This document shows, in pieces, positions 52,816-60,944 of a stretch of 64,000 nucleotides of DNA; positions within the stretch are counted from its first letter, which is position 1, and each line of letters begins with the position of its first letter. Where the stretch lies: contig JAZJZF010000001.1 of the NCBI GenBank assembly GCA_040389965.1, forward strand, positions 41,575 to 105,574, written 5' to 3'. The stretch comes from UBA4416 sp040389965 (lineage in GTDB: Bacteria; Bacteroidota; Bacteroidia; B-17B0; Aurantibacillaceae). A model generated the notes under the pieces. The model was not told where the DNA came from. It ran no database searches and was given only the letters and a program-made list of their open reading frames with translations. A program made the position numbers and the translations under genes.

Positions 52816-54123
52816 ATGGCAACAAAAAAAGTATTAATCATTACCTATTACTGGCCTCCAACAGGTGGGGCAGGGGTACAGCGCTGGCTAAAATTCAGTA
52901 AATATTTCCGGAATTTCGATTGGGAACCTGTTATTTATACGCCTTCTAACCCTGATTTTCCAATTAATGACGAAACACTTTTAAAGGATATTCCCGAAAA
53001 CACAACGGTATTAAGAACTGCCATTACAGAACCCTATGATCTATACCGTAAGATCATGGGTAAGAAAAAAACGGAAACGGTTAACCAGGGGTTTTTATCG
53101 GAAGGAAAAGAAAATAAATTACTTCAATCGTTAATGATTTGGGTAAGGGGTAATTTTTTTATACCCGATGCCCGTAAATTCTGGATTAAGCCATCCATTG
53201 CCTATTTATCAGACTATATTCAAAAAAATAAAATTGATGCGATTATTAGTACAGGCCCGCCACATAGCATGCATTTAATTGCATTGGGTTTAAAATTAAA
53301 ACATAATATTCCGTGGATAGCTGATTTTAGGGATCCATGGACGCAAATTGATTTTTATGATCAGCTAAAACTAACGGGGATGGCTGACAGGAAGCACAAG
53401 AAGCTTGAGAAAAGTGTATTAACCAATGCCAGTAAAGTAGTAACCGTAAGTAAAAGTTGGGGAAAAGACCTTGAAAAGCTGGGTAACAGGGTGGTGAATG
53501 TGATTACGAATGGCTTTGATGCAGATGACTTTCCGGCTGGTGATGATAAAGAATTATTGCCCGGCTTTTTAATGCACCATATTGGCGCGCTTAATAAAGA
53601 CAGGAACCCGCATGTACTATGGAAAGTACTGGGCGACCTTTGTAAGCAGCATGAGGGATTTAAAAATGACCTTAAATTAAAATTTACCGGTAAAACCGAT
53701 GCTGCCGTTTTTGAAAGCTTAAAGTCGAATGGCATTTTTGAAAATGCGGAAAAGACAGACTACATGCCGCATTCGGAGGTTGTTAAATTATTATTAAAGT
53801 CGCCCATTTTATTATTACCTTTAAATGATACACCTAACGTTTCGGGTATTGTACCCGGCAAACTCTTCGAATACCTTGCCGCAAAACGCCCTATCTTTTC
53901 AATCGGCGATATTAAAGGAGACACCGCTTCCATTATTGAAGAGGCCAACGCAGGTACTATGGTAAGCTTTAAAGATTACGAAGGAACAAAAGCATCTGTA
54001 TGGTGGCTATATCAAAAATATAAAACCAATCAGCTGGTTATAAACTCATCGTCGATCGATAAATATTCAAGAAAGAGCTGTGCAGCAGACTACACAACTC
54101 TTTTAAATGAAATTACAGCTTAA
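52816..54123 (+). CDS. Glycosyltransferase family 4-like protein
   Basis: A 435-residue protein starting MATKKVLIITYYWPPTGGAGVQRWLK, the GT-B N-terminal motif. It has IISTGPPHSMHLIALGLK, IPWIADFRDPWTQ, LTNASKVVTVSKSWGKDLEKLG and a C-terminal NVSGIVPGKLFEYLAAKRPIFSIG with KLFEYLAAKRP, resembling the nucleotide-sugar binding segment of GT4 enzymes (about residues 340-365). It faces away from the flippase operon and its 3' end overlaps the convergent flavoprotein gene by 4 bp. Probably acts on the same surface glycan. Sugar specificity unknown. Confidence 0.87.
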   Translation: MATKKVLIITYYWPPTGGAGVQRWLKFSKYFRNFDWEPVIYTPSNPDFPINDETLLKDIPENTTVLRTAITEPYDLYRKIMGKKKTETVNQGFLSEGKENKLLQSLMIWVRGNFFIPDARKFWIKPSIAYLSDYIQKNKIDAIISTGPPHSMHLIALGLKLKHNIPWIADFRDPWTQIDFYDQLKLTGMADRKHKKLEKSVLTNASKVVTVSKSWGKDLEKLGNRVVNVITNGFDADDFPAGDDKELLPGFLMHHIGALNKDRNPHVLWKVLGDLCKQHEGFKNDLKLKFTGKTDAAVFESLKSNGIFENAEKTDYMPHSEVVKLLLKSPILLLPLNDTPNVSGIVPGKLFEYLAAKRPIFSIGDIKGDTASIIEEANAGTMVSFKDYEGTKASVWWLYQKYKTNQLVINSSSIDKYSRKSCAADYTTLLNEITA

Positions 54124-55028
54124 AAGTTTTCATCTGCCCATTCTTTATTCAACATTGCTCCGGCCATTGTTCCTTCTGAAACTGCTTTAGATACTGATCT
54201 GAACATTACTGTACAATCTCCGGCGGCATATATGCCGGGAACTGTTGTTTTTTGAAAAGTATCAACGAGTATATAACCCTGTTCGGTTAATGTGCAACCT
54301 AATTGTTCGGGAATATCACAATGTTGTTTTAGTGCAGGCCTTGCATACATTGCTTTTAAAGGATGTTTGGAGTCATCAGTAAACACTATATGTGTCATGT
54401 ATCCGTTGACGTGTTCAAATTGTTTTACCTCTTTTTCTACAATGTTGATTTTTTTTGAGTGGAGTTTTTCTGTTTGTTCGGCTGTTAATGTAGAGACTCC
54501 ATTTGTAAATACGGTAAGATCCTGTGTCCAGTTACTGATAAATTTGGCCATTTCAAATGCCATGTCACCATTCATTAAAAGTCCGGTAGCCTCACCTTTC
54601 ACTTCGTAGCCATGGCAATAGGGACAGTGGATGATTGAAATGCCCCAGCATTCTTTGAAACCTTCTGTTTCGGGTAACAGATCTTTTACGCCCGTAGCAA
54701 ATATCAGTTTTTTAGCATGATATGTTTTCCCTGCTTCCGTTTCAATATCAAAGCCCTGAGTCGTTTTCACAGCTTTTGTTGCTTTGTCTTCGATAAATGT
54801 AACGGTATCGTATTTTAAAACCTGCTCCTTTGCTTTTTTAGAAATAGCAGCAGGTGTTTCTCCGTCATGGGTTATAAAATTATGTGAGTGCGGAGTTTGC
54901 TTATTGCATGGTTGGCCGCTATCAATAATTAATACATTTTTGAGTGAGCGCCCCAGGGCCATTGCTGCAGAAAGGCCCGCGTAACTGCCACCGATAATAA
55001 TAATGTCATATTTGTTAGAGTTTGTCAT
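54120..55028 (-). CDS. Thioredoxin-reductase-like FAD/NAD(P) oxidoreductase
   Basis: A 302-residue flavoprotein with FAD motif IIIIGGSYAGLSAAMALGRS (about residues 9-28), redox-active HCPYCHGYE (C135 and C138) and C-terminal FAD site YAAGDCTVMFRSVSKAVSEGTMAGAML (about 265-291). Many true thioredoxin reductases have CATC; CPYC is found in related enzymes of stress and metal contexts. It follows the TonB receptor gene by 3 bp and so is probably cotranscribed; a reductive step on the imported metal complex is inferred only. Its 3' end overlaps the convergent glycosyltransferase by 4 bp. Confidence 0.9.
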   Translation of the reverse strand: MTNSNKYDIIIIGGSYAGLSAAMALGRSLKNVLIIDSGQPCNKQTPHSHNFITHDGETPAAISKKAKEQVLKYDTVTFIEDKATKAVKTTQGFDIETEAGKTYHAKKLIFATGVKDLLPETEGFKECWGISIIHCPYCHGYEVKGEATGLLMNGDMAFEMAKFISNWTQDLTVFTNGVSTLTAEQTEKLHSKKINIVEKEVKQFEHVNGYMTHIVFTDDSKHPLKAMYARPALKQHCDIPEQLGCTLTEQGYILVDTFQKTTVPGIYAAGDCTVMFRSVSKAVSEGTMAGAMLNKEWADENF

Positions 55029-55031
55029 AGG

Positions 55032-57471
55032 TTAATTAGTATTAAGTTTTGTATTGAATGGTATGGTTAATTTAAAGCTGATGTTTCTTCCCATGCTATA
55101 TATGCCTGATCGGCCTGTACCGTTGTTTGGGTAGTTGTCAAAATATTTAAGTCTGCTCATATTCGATTGGTAGGCAACATCTGTGAGGTTAGTACAAAAT
55201 ACACCAATCGTACATAAGGTAGTTCCTTTTTTGTTGCAAACGTCTGTTCCAAGACCTGCGTCAAATAAGGTATAGCCGGGTGTTTTGGTTTCTGTATTCT
55301 CTGCTAGAAAAGCTCTGTTTTGAGCTGCATAATATTGCATTCCTACTTTAACATAAATATGATAAAAGCAACTTACATTTTTTCTGAACTCAGCACGTAA
55401 CTCAGAGTTTGTATGAATTGGCGGAATAAATGGTAAGTATTTATTACTATCGTTTAGTACAGCCCCGTTTCCTCCTTTGTTAACGGCATATACCATTGAT
55501 ATGGAGTTTTCGAAATGAAGCCAGTCGAGTGGGTGCGGGTGAATATCAATGTGTGCTTCGCCGCCAAACAACTGAGCTTTTGTTTGTGTGAATTTGTAAA
55601 CGGGGTAGGAGTTACCTGCTTCGCTGTATAAAGAATCGCCACCCATAAGGCTTTGAAGTTTTTGATTAAAAATATAATTATCGATGGTATTATGAAATAT
55701 TTCTCCGCTTAAAGAAATATGATGGCTGTCGAAAAACAGACCTATATCTTCCTGCAAATTAAATTCAGGTTTTAAATTTGCGTCTCCCAGTTGTTCAAAA
55801 CCGGTTCCGGGATGTACACCTTTTGCTGAAATTTCGGAAATGTTTGGCGCTCTGTACCCGCGAGCCACATTGGCTTTTATTAATAATTTGTCTGTAATGT
55901 TGTATGTAATACCAAAACTGCCAGAGAAGCCATTGAATGTATGATTGTATTTGTCAAATTGTTTGGTAGCACCTGTTGTATCTGTTACTTTCATATCAAA
56001 ACCTGTTGCAGGATTTGTTCCTGTATACAATTCACTGTTTTTAAACGAGCGTGTATCATAACGTGCACCGGTAGCGAAATCAAACTTCCCGATCTCTTTT
56101 TTAACATAAACAAAAGGAGCAAAATCGAACAATGTATAGTTAGGGATTACAAATTCGGTTCCATGATCGGTATTGTTGACCTGATACATACCGTTAATAC
56201 CTATGGTTGATTCCCAGCCACTTTTTTCAGGCAAATAAAATTTCAGATCGTAAGTTGCGGTGTTTAATTTTAAATNNNNNNNNNNCGCGGCGAATGCTTT
56301 GCTGGTAGCCAAGTTTTAAGGCCAGTTTACTTTGCCCTAAAATGAACTGATTGATAGATGAAAGGCGGTAATGCTGTACGCGCTGATGCACCGGATCAAT
56401 CTTATATGAGTTCAGTTCGCTATTAGTGACAATGGGACGTAGTGTATCTTCCTCTGTAATTTGTTTCGTGAATTTCCGTGTAAGTGAGTCGCGACTCCCA
56501 TCAGGAATTTCCTGGAGGTTATCGAAGACGCTCATATTTAAATGCGAGTAACCCCATTTTCGGTTCACACCTAAATACGCATTAAAATCTGTTTCTTTAA
56601 AACCGGTATTATAAACACGGCCATCATATTTGTTCTGATAATTGGTTGCTTCTTTCCGTGTAGCTCTCAGGCCAAATACCACGCTCTTTATATTTCCTGC
56701 AATGTTTGCCGAACCGGCATACAACCCATTATTACTTTGGTAATTGGTTTGTATACTTCCTTTTAAAGTACCTTCGGGTGTTGTGTTGGCAGGTAATAAA
56801 TTCACTACACCTGCAAGCGCGTCGGAGCCATAGATTAAGCTCGCGGGTCCTTTAATCACTTCTATTCTGTCAATTAAAAACTGATCAATCTCAATTCCAT
56901 GTTCATCTCCCCATTGTTGTCCTTCCTGTCTTACTCCATCAAACAACGTTAACACCCGGTTATATCCAAGGCCGCGTATATAAGGCTTTGAAACATTAGG
57001 ACCTGTACTTAAAACATTCACACCCGGTACTTTAATCAATGCATCTATCACATTTGTGGCCGTATTTTGTTGTAAATATTTTTGATCAACAGAAACCATC
57101 GGGACCGGACTTCGTTTTATTTCTGTGGCTTTGGAAACACCTGTTACCACCACTTCATTGGCTTCGATGTGAGATTGTTCCATAGCAATGTTTACAGGTA
57201 GAGCCTGCGACAAATCAATGGTTTTAATAACGGTTTGGTAGCCTATTAACCTTACCTGTAAGAGTGCTTTAATGGATGGCAGATTATGAATTTCGAAAGA
57301 CCCGTCGCTATTTGAAACGCTTGAACTTTTAAGATCGGGGAAATACAAAATTGCTCCCGGTAGGGGCTCATTGGTTTCTTTATCTTTTATAATTCCTTTT
57401 AAGGTTGTTTGTGCCTGCAAGCTTGCAGATATATAGAGTGCTATAAAGCAAATGATTGTTTTGACTGACAT
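55032..57471 (-). CDS. TonB-dependent receptor, interrupted by an assembly gap
   Basis: Two open segments (57471-56286 and 56275-55032) make one receptor of about 800 residues. Signal peptide ICFIALYISASLQAQ; carboxypeptidase-like domain (LKGIIKDKETNEPLPGAILYF, about 24-100); plug domain (NVIDALIKVPGVNVLSTGP ... IDRIEVIKGPASLIYGSDALAGVVN, about 140-235); then the barrel. The left segment breaks after LGYQQSIRR and resumes at LKLNTATYDLKFYLP, so by comparison with the family about a dozen residues are missing. The barrel ends ISFKLTIPFNTKLNTN rather than with a terminal Phe. A 20-bp palindrome lies 57 bp upstream. Likely substrate is a metal complex or cofactor, by context only. Confidence 0.9.
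56276..56285. other. Scaffold gap of ten N inside the TonB receptor gene
   Basis: The flanking frames do not join directly. Family comparison suggests that roughly 30-45 bases are absent, so the ten N is a placeholder. Confidence 0.95.
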
Positions 57472-57527
57472 AAAAAAATAGTTTTTATGAAGCTTATTTT
57501 ACCTTCCTGCTAAAATTTCAGTTACCG

Positions 57528-57547
57528 ATTCAATTTTAAAATTGAAT
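57528..57547. promoter_or_regulatory. 20-bp perfect palindrome upstream of the TonB receptor gene
   Basis: ATTCAATTTTAAAATTGAAT is identical to its reverse complement and ends 57 bp before the receptor ATG, in the 115-bp space after yidD. It has the size and symmetry of a dimeric repressor operator, for example of a metal-responsive Fur or DtxR type protein, though it is not a canonical Fur box. Confidence 0.55.
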
Positions 57548-57586
57548 GCATACAACAAATACGTAACGAAAATGTATAAAGTAAAA

Positions 57587-57796
57587 TTATTTTACCGGAT
57601 CATAACCGCTTCCTCCCCAGGGATGACAACGTAAAATACGTTTCAATGCCATCCAGCTACCTTTAAATGCGCCGTATTTGTTAATTGCATCAATGCCATA
57701 TTGTGAGCATGATGGTGTATAACGGCACGATGGCTTTAAAAGCGGAGAAATGCTGTATTGATAAAAGCGAATGATCGCAAGCGGTATAAACTTCAA
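57587..57796 (-). CDS. yidD: Membrane protein insertion efficiency factor YidD
   Basis: A 69-residue protein: MKFIPLAIIRFYQYSISPLL, then CRYTPSCSQYGIDAI and WGGSGYDPV. All three conserved Cys of the family (C23, C29 and C57 region) and the RCHPWGG motif are present. YidD helps YidC-dependent membrane insertion. It usually lies between rnpA and yidC; here it is between the small RGPP-ending protein and the TonB receptor, away from that locus. Confidence 0.95.
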   Translation of the reverse strand: MKFIPLAIIRFYQYSISPLLKPSCRYTPSCSQYGIDAINKYGAFKGSWMALKRILRCHPWGGSGYDPVK

Positions 57797-57842
57797 TAGT
57801 TTGTTTTTAAAATTAATGACTTGTTTAATTTACCTCGATAAA

Positions 57843-58178
57843 TTAAGCCATTGGAGGGCCCCGCAAGGGCGAGTTGTTATATTGAAGTGGGGTAGGAGCT
57901 TCCTGTTTATAGAAAAAAGACTGTTGTCTGTGTTCTTTTATGGGAAGAAAATTTAAGATGAATTTGAATACAGTATAGTAAACCGGAGTATCAAATTTTT
58001 CGAAATTACAATCTTTGGTATTTTGATCGTCGTTAAACGAAAAGCCCGATGTCACTGAGTTTAGGGCATCATGGGTGTGTCCTAATAAATTATGGATATA
58101 TACTTTAGGAACTGCTGCAAATAATACAACCGCTAAAAGTGTACACGAAAGAAATATTTTAAATTTTGCTTTCAACAC
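57843..58178 (-). CDS. Small secreted protein with C-terminal RGPP motif (DUF6660-like)
   Basis: A 111-residue protein. Start is GTG at 58178 or TTG at 58175 (KAKFKIFLSC...); the latter is preferred because the -7 box TATATTTG ends 2-5 bp before it. A signal peptide (LLAVVLFAAVPKVYIH) is followed by HNLLGHTHDAL, DCNFEKFDTPVYYTVFKFI and the end SPLRGPPMA. I recall Bacteroidota proteins with the same arrangement next to TonB receptors, and DUF2946-type proteins that also end in an R(G/A)PP motif; metal handling is suggested there but unproven. The His residues after the signal could bind metal. Confidence 0.65.
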   Translation of the reverse strand: MLKAKFKIFLSCTLLAVVLFAAVPKVYIHNLLGHTHDALNSVTSGFSFNDDQNTKDCNFEKFDTPVYYTVFKFILNFLPIKEHRQQSFFYKQEAPTPLQYNNSPLRGPPMA

Positions 58179-58180
58179 TA

Positions 58181-58188
58181 CAAATATA
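58181..58188 (-). promoter_or_regulatory. -7 box abutting the start of the RGPP protein gene
   Basis: Minus-strand TATATTTG (58188-58181) matches the consensus and ends 2 bp before the GTG and 5 bp before the TTG start codon, so a leaderless transcript is likely. No -33 TTTG is visible. Confidence 0.45.
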
Positions 58189-58360
58189 AATCTTTTTTTA
58201 TAAACCGAATACTATTTACCTGCTTTTAGAATTGGAAAGCTTTAAATCTCCCCAATTCAAAGGGATACAGCCAGGTAATTTTACGTGATGTTTTTTTGCC
58301 GGGGCAAATTTTAACTATAAGTTTACAGGGTAACGTAAAACGTTTGTAATTCTTTAACTT

Positions 58361-58780
58361 TTATTTCTCAACGTGTTTTTTAAAGTTGTTGAGAATAGCC
58401 TGCCATCCTCCTTTTTGCATTTCTATAGGATTTTGCGTTTCCAGTTCAAAATGAGAAGTGATAAGCGTGTCGTTACCACTTTTTGAAAAAATAACCTCTA
58501 CTTTTCTGTTGTCACCCAAAGTATAAGCAATTAATTCATGAGGTTTTATGCCGGTATAAATTCCTCCAAAATCGAAACCAAAGCTCCCGTCTTTAGCTTC
58601 CATTCTCGACAAAAATTTTCCGCCAACGCGTAAATCATTTTCCGCTTTTGTTGTATGCCAGTCGTCTGATGCATTGTTCCATTGCATAATGTGCTCAGGC
58701 TCTGTCCAGAATTTCCATACTTTTTCAATGTTTGCGTGGATGGTTGCTTCTATCGTGATGACTGTTTTTTCTGATTTCAT
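58361..58780 (-). CDS. SRPBCC (AHSA1-like) domain protein
   Basis: A 139-residue protein of the START-like fold: N-terminal ITIEATIHANIEKVWKFWTEPEHIMQWN (about residues 9-36), central RVGGKFLSRMEAKDGSFGFDFGGIY, and GWQAILNNFKKHVE at the end. Members bind hydrophobic ligands or act as Hsp90 activators (AHSA1-like); here the function is open. Cytoplasmic. Probably transcribed with the three genes upstream, though it lies 49 bp after the pentapeptide gene. Confidence 0.88.
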   Translation of the reverse strand: MKSEKTVITIEATIHANIEKVWKFWTEPEHIMQWNNASDDWHTTKAENDLRVGGKFLSRMEAKDGSFGFDFGGIYTGIKPHELIAYTLGDNRKVEVIFSKSGNDTLITSHFELETQNPIEMQKGGWQAILNNFKKHVEK

Positions 58781-58829
58781 AGTATTTTTGCTTGAAAGAG
58801 TGTATTCTTTTAATAAAAGGTTATAGTAC

Positions 58830-59405
58830 TTAAAACTCTATATCGAGATCATATTTAGCCAGCAAACCTGCAATACCTGTATGCGAAAATTTTGCTTTTT
58901 TAACTTTATTGATTTCCGGGTCGAGCATATAATGTCGCGCGGTACGAAAGTCTGCTTTTTCTAAAATGGTATTTACAAACGTCGCATTAAGCAGGTCACA
59001 GTCTTTAAATGCAGCACCCGAAAGATCCACATCTTCAAACTGAACATCTTTAAGAGAGCAATTGATAAAGGAAGCTTTCTTCATTTTCTTTTTAAAGAAA
59101 GAAGAATAATCCAGCTGGCAATTGCGGAATGCCACGTCGAATAAAAAATCGTTACAATGGCTGAAATTAATACCCATAACTTTACAATTACTAAAGCTTA
59201 CCGTTTTTAAGCCGGTATTATTCAGCAGGGTTACTGAAAAATTACAGTCTTTAAAAGTGCAGTCAATAAAATTACAATCGGTAAAATTGGTTTTCGAAAA
59301 ATTACAGTTTGTGAAATTGCAGTTACTGTATTCCTGCTTAAAGATTTTTTCTTCGGATAGTTCGATTTTATCGAACGTTTTATGTTCGTAAGGCCCCTGG
59401 GTCAT
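58830..59405 (-). CDS. Pentapeptide-repeat protein rich in Cys at repeat positions
   Basis: A 191-residue protein of A(D/N)LXX-type pentapeptide repeats forming a right-handed quadrilateral beta helix. Runs such as NCNFTNCNFSKTNFTDCNF (about residues 28-46) place Cys and Phe at regular positions; a second part continues with LKDVQFEDVDLSGAAFKDCDLLNATFVNT. A C-terminal segment (DPEINKVKKAKFSHTGIAGLLAKYDLDIEF) resembles that of Qnr-like proteins, but quinolone protection is not implied. Cytoplasmic, function unknown. It follows the membrane protein gene by about 30 bp. Confidence 0.88.
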   Translation of the reverse strand: MTQGPYEHKTFDKIELSEEKIFKQEYSNCNFTNCNFSKTNFTDCNFIDCTFKDCNFSVTLLNNTGLKTVSFSNCKVMGINFSHCNDFLFDVAFRNCQLDYSSFFKKKMKKASFINCSLKDVQFEDVDLSGAAFKDCDLLNATFVNTILEKADFRTARHYMLDPEINKVKKAKFSHTGIAGLLAKYDLDIEF

Positions 59406-59434
59406 AGCATTGGTTTAATAATGAAGCACAAAGA

Positions 59435-60025
59435 TCAAAAAATAAAGAATAATAGAGTAGTAATAATGTCAACAATTAACGTAAACCACAATACATTAGT
59501 TGTAAAACGGTCGAGTCCGTCGTTAAAGAAAAAGGAAATAAAGGTGAGCATCAGTATTGCAAAATAGAGGTAGAAAGTACTGTCAATGCTATATTTCCAG
59601 TTCCATCCGGGATTGGTAAAATAAATAGGCTTGCCAAAAAAGTTTCGCTCAACGTGTATGCTGTCGTTCACGTTTAAAACAGGAATAGCAAAATCAGTAA
59701 AGTTTGAAGAATACGATTCGACATTTGTTTGCAGAAATAACGTTGTGAGATCATAAGTGCCATGTCCTGATACCGTTTTTATGGATTCGACATGACTTGA
59801 AAGTATTTTTTCTTTTTTTGACCTGGTTGTTTTATTAAAAAACACAGCAACTAGTACAAAAAGTGCAATAAAAAGTAATCGTATTGCCCATGCACTCCTA
59901 AAAAAAGCACTTTTGCGATAAAGCTTATTGTATAGCTTTCGTCGCCTTGCTACCAGCGCGTTCTTTTTATCTGCCAGGTTTAGCAGTCTGGTTCGTTCTT
60001 CGTTGGTTAGCTTCGGTTTTCTCAT
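59435..60025 (-). CDS. Predicted membrane protein, unknown function
   Basis: A 196-residue protein with a strongly basic N-terminus (MRKPKLTNEERTRLLNLADKKNALVARRRKLYNKLYRKSAFFR), then a membrane helix (about residues 47-64), an extracytoplasmic domain with HVESIKTVSGHGTYDL and NVNDSIHVERNFFGKPIYF (about 75-145), and two C-terminal helices (about 148-196). I do not recognise a family. It lies 8 bp after the SUFU-like gene, so the two are translated from one message. Confidence 0.7.
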   Translation of the reverse strand: MRKPKLTNEERTRLLNLADKKNALVARRRKLYNKLYRKSAFFRSAWAIRLLFIALFVLVAVFFNKTTRSKKEKILSSHVESIKTVSGHGTYDLTTLFLQTNVESYSSNFTDFAIPVLNVNDSIHVERNFFGKPIYFTNPGWNWKYSIDSTFYLYFAILMLTFISFFFNDGLDRFTTNVLWFTLIVDIITTLLFFIF

Positions 60026-60033
60026 GGTATGAA

Positions 60034-60705
60034 TTATGCAACAGCTTGCCTGTCGAGATCGCTATATGGGTAGTGACCTGCTTCTTTTAATTTTTTAATG
60101 AGCTCTTTGGTGCCGGATGCCCTGGCATATTCCATTTCACTTCTATATACCTGAAGGCATAGCAATAAATGGTGCTTGCTATCACCAATCATAAATTCTT
60201 TATTGTCCGGGTTATATAAATCAAATACGAGGCAGGTATTTTCTTCGCCTTGTTTATTTGGTACTTCGCAGGTTTCGTTAGGGTTTAATACGGCCTGACG
60301 CGAATAGAAACCTATCTTTGTAAAGATACCGCAGATTTTTCTTTCTATAAGATTAAAAGCGGTTTGCTCTCCTTCTATATCTGTATAAGGCTGTTTTGTA
60401 AAAGCAACCAGTTCATAAGTGCCTAGCCTGTTAGGTAAAGGTCCTTTGCCATCGGGTTCCAATAATTCCATGGTGGCAAAACCGGTTCCTTTTATATGGT
60501 TTGGAAAGTAATACATATCTACCGCACCGCCTATAGAAAACGGAATAATGGCATGGCCTACCATATGATGCATTGTTCCAAGAATGGCTTCAAGCCCTTT
60601 CAGTTTTAAATCGTAATCTTTTTGAAATGCTTCATCATTATGTTCCTGAGATGATGGTCCAGGTTTTTGATCTTTTGCTCCGAAAAGCTTTTTAAAAAAA
60701 CTCAT
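60034..60705 (-). CDS. Suppressor-of-fused-like (SUFU) domain protein
   Basis: A 223-residue cytoplasmic protein. The central part (VDMYYFPNHIKGTGFATMELLEPDGKG ... LGTYELVAFTKQPY ... DLYNPDNKEFMIGDSKHHLLLCLQVYRSEMEYARASG) resembles the bacterial SUFU family, known mostly as immunity proteins or in polymorphic toxin loci. No toxin gene is adjacent; the neighbours are membrane, pentapeptide and SRPBCC proteins. The N-terminus is short and hydrophilic (SFFKKLFGAKDQKPGPSSQ). First gene of a four-gene minus-strand run. Confidence 0.7.
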   Translation of the reverse strand: MSFFKKLFGAKDQKPGPSSQEHNDEAFQKDYDLKLKGLEAILGTMHHMVGHAIIPFSIGGAVDMYYFPNHIKGTGFATMELLEPDGKGPLPNRLGTYELVAFTKQPYTDIEGEQTAFNLIERKICGIFTKIGFYSRQAVLNPNETCEVPNKQGEENTCLVFDLYNPDNKEFMIGDSKHHLLLCLQVYRSEMEYARASGTKELIKKLKEAGHYPYSDLDRQAVA

Positions 60706-60944
60706 AGTATTAATAGCTGATATACGAAGATAACAGTTTATTCGTATAATGGAAATTTAGCAATACACCCATAAAAATCACGCTTTATAGGCATATTATC
60801 GTGAAAAATCGAGGCCGGTTTGTCTGGTTATCGAAGATTAATAAAACGGAGTCATCTATAAATTGCTTCAAAACATCTATTATGCAGTAATTGTTTTTTT
60901 GATTTCGTCACTTTTAAAGCCCGGTAAAGGCCAATAAAAGAAAT

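Noticed and set aside
57521..57547. The 20-bp palindrome as a transcription terminator of yidD
   Set aside because: It has a central AT core with no loop and no following T run in the minus direction, so it forms a poor hairpin; an operator is the better reading.
58295..58310. TTTGCCGGGGCAAA as terminator of the SRPBCC gene
   Set aside because: The stem is short and in the minus direction is followed by A, not T residues, so I do not call it a terminator.
58830..59405. Pentapeptide protein as a quinolone-resistance (Qnr) determinant
   Set aside because: Similarity is limited to the repeat fold; nothing in the sequence or context points to gyrase protection.
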